A program made the position numbers and the translations under genes. Below, in pieces: positions 57,904 through 64,000 of a stretch of DNA of 64,000 nt (its first letter is position 1; each line of letters starts with the position of its first letter). The DNA is from Begonia masoniana (Eukaryota; Streptophyta; Magnoliopsida; Cucurbitales; Begoniaceae), in assembly GCA_022432975.1 (NCBI GenBank), contig CM039515.1:17827488-17891487 (forward strand). Reading direction: 5' to 3'. The notes below the pieces were generated by a model. That model was not told the DNA's origin. It was given only the letters and a program-made list of their open reading frames with translations, and did not search any database.

Positions 57904-60004
57904 TTATTGACCACACTGCTTATTGGCCAGTATTCTCCAACAGAAAAATGAACCATAATTTTTCTCATTCCTAATGAGACCTAACCTTATTCTAATATTA
58001 TTGAAGGTCTTCTCATCTAATGGCTTTGTAAAGATATCTGCCAATTGATCAACAGAGTTGACAAATTCTAAGGTGATATCAACTTTCTGGACATGATCTA
58101 TAATGAAATGATATCTAATATCAATATGCTTAGTCCTAGAGTGTTGGATATGATTCTTAGAAATGTTAATTGCACTAGTGTTGTCACATCTAATTGGAAT
58201 CCTATCATAGAGTAGATTGTAATCTTCCAAGGTTTGCTTCATCCAAAGCATTTATGCACAACAACTGCCAGCAGCAATATATTCACTTTCGGCCGTTGAA
58301 AGTGCAACAGAATTTTGCTTCTTGGAGTACCAGGAAACAAGAGACTCACTAAGGAATTGACATGTTCCACTAGTACTTTTCCTATCTACTAGACTCTCAG
58401 TATAATCGGAGTCAGAATATCCTATGAGATCAAAGGATGTACCATTCGGGTACCATAAACCTAAATCATATGTCCCACTTAGATATTTGAAAATTCTTTT
58501 AACAGCAGTTAAGTGAGATTCTTTAGGAGAAACTTGTAATCTAGCACATAAGCACATACTAAGGAGGATGTTAGGTCTGCTACCAGTGAGGTATAGAAGG
58601 GATGCAATCATACCTCTGTACTTCTTAATATCAACACTTGTTCCATTCACATCCTTGTCCAATTTTGTAGTTGTGCTCATTGGAGTTCTAGAGGACTTAG
58701 AAGAATCTAATCCAAATTTTTTTAGGAGGTCTTTGATGTATTTTTCTTAACAGAAGAAAATTCCATTTGGTTTTTGACAAATTTGAAATCCTAGGAAGAA
58801 TTTTAGCTCTCCCATCATACTCATTTCAAAATCACTTTGCATAAGAGTGCCAAACCCATCACAAAGTGATACATTTGTAGAACCGAATATGATGTCATCA
58901 ATATAGATTTGAACTATTAGAATGTCTTTGTCCTTTTGCATGGTAAAAAGGGTTGAATCGGTATTACTCTTTTTGAACTTCCTTTCCTCAAGGAAATTCT
59001 TCAACCTATCATTTCAAGCTCTAGGAGCTTGCTTAAGTCCATATAAGGCTCTCCTAAGCTTGTACACATGATCAGGTCTATCAAAAGCTTCGAAACCTTG
59101 AGGTTGTTCCACATAGACTTCTTCTTGAATATATCCATTAAGAAAAGTACTTTTTACATCTATTTGAAAAAGTGTGAAATCTTTGTGACAAGCAAATGCT
59201 ACTAATTGACTCTAAACGAGCTACTGGAGCAAAGGTTTCCTCAAAGTCAATTCCTTCTTCTTGATTATACCCTTTGACAACTAACCTAGCTTTGTTCCTG
59301 ACCACAATCCCATTTTCATCTATCTTATTCTTAAATACCCATTTGGTTCCAATAATGGGATGATTATGGAGTTTTGGAACAAGTTTCCAAACATTGTTCT
59401 TTTCGAATTGGTTTAATTCATCTTGCATAGCAACTATCCAATTTTCATCCAATTTGACTTCTTCAAACTTCTTAGGCTTATTTGTGAAATGAAGGCAACA
59501 TTTGCAACTAAGTTTCTAAGAGAAGCTCTCATCTTAACACCTACGAAGGGATCACCTAGGATGTCAACTATGGAATGACTTTTAACATATCTCCATTCCT
59601 TAGGAAGATCTTCATTTGCATCTCGGGTTGGGGCAGCCTCTAATGGATTAGATGAAGGTTCTAAGGAGGTTTCTCCTTGGATGTTTTCATTAGATTTGTC
59701 TAAGGATAAAGAATCCATTTGTTCTTCCAGATTGTCATCTTCTTCCACATTGATTGTGGGTTGAAGACTTTCATCAAAAATAACATGAACAGATTCTTCC
59801 ACAACTAAAGTCCTTTTGTTGAAGACCCTATATGCTTTACTGGTTAAGGAATAGCCAAGGAAGATTCTAATATCTATTTTGGAATCAAATTTTGCTAAGT
59901 TGTCATTGGTATTGAGAATGAAGCACTTGTTTGCAAAAGGTCTAAGTGTTTGACGCTAGGTGTCTTGCGATTCCATAGTTCATAGGGGGTTTTCTCTAAG
60001 ATTG
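57904..60004 (-). pseudogene. copia-3 Pol: integrase C-terminus, reverse transcriptase, RNase H (broken)
   Basis: In minus-strand order. About 60000-59803: integrase C-terminal part (TPYELWNRKTP, FLGYSLTSKAYRVFN). 59802-59434: linker with acidic residues. 59452-59138: RT start ([36 protein letters not shown]). 59004-58747: RT palm with YIDDIIFGSTN and MMGELKFFLGFQI. 58680-58252: connection and RNase H start (SVALSTAESEYIAAGSCCA). 58251-57904: RNase H end (LWMKQTLEDYNL, CDNTSAINISKN), natural stop. Defects: TAA at 58252 and 58747, both where glutamine is usual, and at least one frameshift around 59440. The palm residues (IDD) and RNase H acidic residues are kept. Lineage by FGSTN and MMGEL signatures: Sirevirus/Maximus-like. 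Confidence 0.88.
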
Positions 60005-61947
60005 TGTAACGCCCCGAATTTTATAAACCGGGTTCGCTACTCATAATACTGAACCGAACTATGACATTTTTAGAACATGTTAAAATTTCACACAACAATC
60101 AAATTTGACCTTCAAAACGTTAAGATTTTGCAGCGGAAATCCATTTAAATAAAACAACATATACCAAATAATTAAAATATTAAAGACAGTTGGTTGAAAG
60201 AAGACAAAAAGAAAGCAGTACACATCTACCGCTAAACAGTGTCATTGGTAGAAATAGAGACATAATAGTCTCAGCGGTAGAAGCTGAACAAAATGCATCC
60301 ACCGCTCGCATCCACCGATCACAAAACGACAAAATTTACTACTCACATCTACTGCTCACATCCACCGATCACAAAACGACAAAATCTATTACTCACATCC
60401 ACCGATCACAAAATCTATTACTCACATCTACCGATCACAAAACGACAAAATGTATTACTCACATCTACCGATAGACAACATCCACCACTAGAAAACATCC
60501 ACCGGTGAACAGTAACACTGCATCCACCGATAGACAACATCCACCGATAGACAACATCTACCGGTGAACAGTAACACTCTAAATAAAACGGACAACTCTG
60601 CCTACTAAAAGAACTTGTAAATTTTAACAGCAGCTATTCAAAACAACATAAATCCACAACTTTATAAATCCAGAATAACAATCTACAACTAAAACCGAAT
60701 CATGTTTTCATAATCAGAAAAGCTCCAAAATTATTAAAAACATTAAACTCCTACTGTCATTAACATTCTCAGCATACTAAAATTGAACCATTGTCAACTA
60801 GACTTTCACACCTACTGACATTAGTTAAACCGCCCCATCAGATTGCCAAGTCGAGGCATAGATGTGCTCCATCAACTGCTCCTAGTCTTCAGTAAATTCA
60901 GAGAATTCTCCAGTAGTTACCTCAGCACCTACATCACAAAACTCATCTATTATCCTAATGCTAAATAAGTAGAGCAATAATGAAACGATAAGCTGAAACA
61001 TAAATCCTAGTCATGCAGTTTCTACTTTCACATCTCAGTTGCATACACATTCTTTCTCTGATCTGATCCCTCGGTTCCATTGGGAGTTGGATCAATTTTC
61101 CCAAAGTCATACATCCTCTTCATCGATTAAGGGGCGGATTAGTTCCCTTAACAGCTGATCTGATCCTATATTCCATTGGAAAGTGGATCAATTTCCTAAA
61201 GTCATACATCCTCTTCATCGATTAAGGGGCGGATTAGTTCCCTTAACAGTTGGTCTATTACAATCTGTTCATGCCTTACCATGTCATTACATGTAAATTC
61301 ATTTTCGTGTTCTTTCCAAAAACATGATACATGACATACAGAAAACATTCAAACAAGCATAAACCTACTGTTTTGTGATGTAGGCCCGAAGGCACACACA
61401 TACTCCACTTACCTGGTCTCCTGAAAAACTTGGTTGAAATCTACCTCGGGAGTTTGCTCAAACCTAAAACCATAAACCGAGCATTAATTAAATCTTCACT
61501 AAACTTCATTCTAACCATCCAGAAATCTAAGGAAACTAATTTGGGAGCTCTGTTCATTGTGCATTCCCGACTTGCCCCAAACCTGAACTAACTCTCACTT
61601 ACAGCATTCTCAAAACTCACATTTAAAATCCCCTCTAACATCGATAGTTACAATGTAGCAAGAAATCGAAGTAGAACTCACCTAGCTTGGAGAAAATGGG
61701 AGAGAAAATTGCTGAGAGAAACTCTGCTTAGCTGAGCTGAATGCCGAGAAAGGAAAATGAGAAACAGTGGCGGCTAAACCTTCATTAAACCCTCCATTTA
61801 TAACACTGCTTCACAATTACTCAAATGCCCTTGGCTAACCAACTTTAACCTATTTAACCAACAAATCAAATTCACTAAATTCCATAAAAATAAAAGTTAC
61901 AAAATGACGTTATTAATTAAATAAAGTGGTCAATACCGGTTGCTACA
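60005..61947 (-). repeat. 3' LTR of G4
   Basis: 1943 bp, starting TGTAGCAACCGG in element orientation and ending GGGGCGTTACA. It holds the conserved inverted pair (60928-60942 and 61370-61384), two 'ttaaggggcgg' units (61127-61240), a donor-like CCAGGTAAGT-type site (about 61409-61416, minus strand) and a TATAAATGG promoter candidate near 61796. Confidence 0.88.
60285..60570 (-). repeat. ATCCACCGATCACAAAACGA array in the G4 LTR
   Basis: About ten copies of CATCCACCGAT or CATCTACCGAT, several followed by CACAAAACGACAAAAT. On the minus strand this is ATTTTGTCGTTTTGTGATCG followed by GTGGATG, the same motif pair as in the G2 and G3 LTRs. Confidence 0.85.
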
Positions 61948-61982
61948 ATCTACCCTCCTTAAATGAATTTTGTCCTCAAAAT

Positions 61983-64000
61983 TTAGTGCTTAAACAGCTC
62001 AGGATAACGGCTCATCATGTCCTGCTGGCTTTCCCAAGTTGCCTCCTCAACATTTTGATTATGCCATAAGACTTTCACTAGCTGAACCTCTTTGTTACGC
62101 AGTACTTTTGTTGCATAGTCTAAAATTTCCATTGGTTTCTCCTCATAGGTAAGGGTAGGATGAATTTCAATGTTCTGCTGTTCCACAACCTGAGTTGGAT
62201 CCCGCATACACTTCTTTAGCATAGAAATATGGAACACATTGTGAATTCCTTCCATAGAGGCTGGCAATTATAACTGATAAGCTGTCTTCCCAATCCTTTT
62301 CAAAATTGAGAAAGTCCCTATAAACCTGGGGTTCAACTTACTTCTCTTTCCGAATCTTACAACTCCTTTGAAAGGTGAAACCTTAAGACAGACTTCATCA
62401 CCAACATCAAACTCTAATTCTCTACGCCTCCTATCGGCATAGCTTTTCTTTCGGCTTTGAGCTGTTAAGATTCTTTGTCGGATGAGGGTAATCTTCTCCA
62501 CTGTTTGCTGCATAATATCAGGACCAATCAAACGTGCTTCTCCAACTTCATCTCAGTACAAAGGAGACCTACACTTTTGTCCATATAATGCCTCATACGG
62601 TGCCATACCTATGGTTGCCTGAAAGCTGTTATTATAAGAAAATTCCACCAATGATAAATACTTACTCCAAGATCCTTGAAAATCTAATATGCATGCACGA
62701 AGCATATCCTCCAACGTTTGAATAGTCCTTTCAGATTGTCCATCTGTTTGAGGGTGAAAGGCTGTGCTAAAGTTGAGCTGCGTACCCATAGCCTTATGCA
62801 GACTCTTCCAAAACTTCGACGTAAATCTAGAGTCTCGGTCAGAAACTATAGTGCTTGGAACTCCATGCAGTCTAACAATCTCATGCATATACAATTCAGC
62901 GAGTTGATCCATCGAGTATGTCATCTTTATTGGCAGGAAATGGGCGGATTTGGTTAGACGATCAACTATCACCCAAATTGCATCATGTTCTTTTACTGTT
63001 CTAGGCAATCCCACAACAAAATCCATCGTTATTTGTTCCCATTTCCATTCGAGAACTGGTAATGGTTGCAAGGTTCCTGCAGGTCTCTGATGTTCAGCCT
63101 TAACCTGTTGGCAAATCAAACACGATCCAATATACTCTGCCACACATCTTTTCATATTTGGCCACTAATAATGTTGCTTAAAGTCTCTGTACATTTTTGT
63201 ACTTCCAGGATGAACAGAAAATCTAGAGGAATCAGCTTCCGAAAGGATCTCCTTTCGAAGTTCTTCATTTGATGGAACAAACCATCTATTCCGAAACTTG
63301 AGAATTCCATCAACAGAGCAGTTGAAATCTGACTTATCGGTAGAATCCATACATGACTTATACTTGTTACAATCAGCATCAAACATCTGAGCTTCCTTTA
63401 TTCTTTCCAAAATAGTAGGCTTCAAGGTTATGGCAGAAAGCATAGCTGACACACTGGACACAGCTTCCAAGTTAAATCTTTGGAACTCCGCCTCTAAGGT
63501 TAACGGTATGTCAAGAATCAAGGCAGAAGCTGATGTTGTCACCCTACTCAAAGCATCAGCCGCAACATTCGCCTTGCCGGGGTGGTATTTAATCTCAAAA
63601 TCATAGTCCTTGACAAACTCCAACCACCGACGTTGCCTCATGTTTAGCTCTTTCTGTGTGAAAATATATTTCAGACTTTTATGGTTCGAGAATATTTCAC
63701 AAGATTGTCCATACAAGTAATGCCTCCAAATCTTCAATGCAAACACAACCGTAGCTAATTCCAAATCATGTGTAGGATAATTCTTCTCATGTGTTTTCAA
63801 CTGTCTAGAAGCATAGGCTATTACCTTTCCATCTTACATCAAGACACAGCCAAGTCCAACCTTGGAAGCATCACAATAAATGCTAAACTTTCCATTCTCA
63901 ACATGGAGTGTTAGTATTGGAGCATTAGTCAATCTCAGTTTCAAGGTTTGAAAACTTATCTCACATTCTTCAGTCCACACATACTTCACGTTCTTCCTTG
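61983..64000 (-). pseudogene. G4 Gag-Pol: RNase H, integrase and chromodomain part, with nonsense changes
   Basis: One uninterrupted phase from the window edge to the stop at 61983, with no frameshift. It contains RNase H ([20 protein letters not shown]), integrase zinc domain ([28 protein letters not shown]), catalytic core ([28 protein letters not shown]) and chromodomain-like tail ([19 protein letters not shown]). Four in-frame stops occur: about 62268 (Gln in relatives), 62553 (Trp), 63165 (Trp) and about 63816 (Gln). Catalytic D, D and E are kept. The rest of the gene, RT and Gag, lies right of the window apart from about 180 bases of the RT/RNase H connection. Confidence 0.9.

Larger units (their letters stand above)
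54175..60004 (-). mobile_element. copia-3: Sirevirus-like Ty1/copia element with an envelope-like ORF, 3' half
   Basis: Minus-strand. 3' LTR 54175-55249, polypurine tract beside it, envelope-like ORF, tandem repeat, then pol (RNase H, RT, integrase end) to 60004, where G4 interrupts it. Inner junction TTTGTCATCATCAAAAAGGG plus GGAG on the minus strand is the conserved polypurine region of Sirevirus-type elements. Inserted in the G1 5' LTR; the left flank CTTAT (54170-54174) is one half of a putative target duplication whose partner is outside the window. Confidence 0.88.
19303..64000 (-). mobile_element. G1: old Ty3/gypsy chromovirus, host of all later insertions on the right
   Basis: Minus-strand element. 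Its 3' LTR is at 19303-21253 and its 5' LTR begins at 48957. The 5' LTR is interrupted by hAT-2 and by copia-3 and does not finish inside the window. The body is broken into 21254-22250, 33525-35591, 38220-39095 and 48156-48956, separated by G2, a solo LTR and G3. Joined in order these give gag, zinc knuckle, protease, RT, RNase H, integrase and a chromodomain-like tail, all decayed. A degenerate primer site (minus strand TAGTATCTGAGC) lies at about 48944-48955. Confidence 0.85.
60005..64000 (-). mobile_element. G4: Ty3/gypsy chromovirus, 3' half, runs off the right edge
   Basis: Minus-strand. 3' LTR 60005-61947, polypurine tract at about 61948-61965, then integrase, RNase H and the end of RT to the window edge. 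It inserted in copia-3's integrase; the flanking 5-mer is GATTG (60000-60004). Closely related to G2 and G3 in coding sequence but with a distinct LTR. Confidence 0.9.

Noticed and set aside
1..64000. A previously undescribed defence, biosynthetic or enzyme system
   Set aside because: I searched both strands for clustered unfamiliar genes. Apart from the F-box gene, every recognisable coding segment is a transposon protein or an envelope-like relative.

Overview
This window is nuclear DNA of a flowering plant, most likely a eudicot. It has introns with GT..AG ends, one intron-containing plant-specific F-box gene, and dense nested LTR retrotransposons with tRNA-iMet primer sites. There are no operons, no bacterial-type genes and no RNA genes that I can recognise. 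I cannot name the species.

Left part (1-7568): three elements are stacked. A Ty1/copia element (copia-1, minus strand) leaves the window on the left and shows only its gag start, leader and 5' LTR. It abuts the 3' end of a Ty3/gypsy-type LTR. That LTR lies in the leader of a second copia element (copia-2), of which only the PBS and 5' LTR remain. Copia-2 in turn lies in a decayed gene (copy A) for the plant 'envelope-like / putative transposon' protein, which has its own GC-rich TATA promoter. AT-rich DNA follows.

Middle (7569-19302): a hAT transposon (hAT-1, with diverged 8-bp target duplications) is split by a 2.5-kb solo LTR that has a perfect CAAAC duplication. Next is the only convincing host gene, an F-box PP2-B (Nictaba-like lectin) gene in three exons on the minus strand. 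After it comes a second envelope-like gene copy (copy B, plus strand), with a homologous promoter and cut by an LTR fragment.

Right part (19303-64000): one old chromovirus (G1, minus strand) has been inflated from within. Its 3' LTR is at 19303-21253 and its 5' LTR starts at 48957. Nested in its body are G2 (22251-33519, itself carrying a 2.3-kb solo LTR in its integrase), a 2.6-kb solo LTR (35592-38219) and G3 (39096-48150). G3 has near-identical LTRs and an uninterrupted reading frame of 1494 codons. G1's 5' LTR is cut by hAT-2 (50584-54034) and then by a Sirevirus-like copia element (copia-3, from 54175). Copia-3 is cut at 60005 by another chromovirus (G4), which leaves the window on the right.

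How the parts relate: each gypsy element encodes Gag-protease-RT-RNase H-integrase-chromodomain as one polyprotein, and each copia element encodes Gag-IN-RT-RH. Only G3 looks able to make its own proteins. Recurring features of the LTRs are a conserved intron-like module bounded by a 15-bp inverted repeat, and variable tandem arrays (TGACGTCA, CGGTAGATG and TGTCGTTT motifs) shared between unrelated LTR families. I found no defence system or other new enzyme system. The unusual content is the nesting history, the LTR regulatory modules and the promoter-bearing envelope-like genes.
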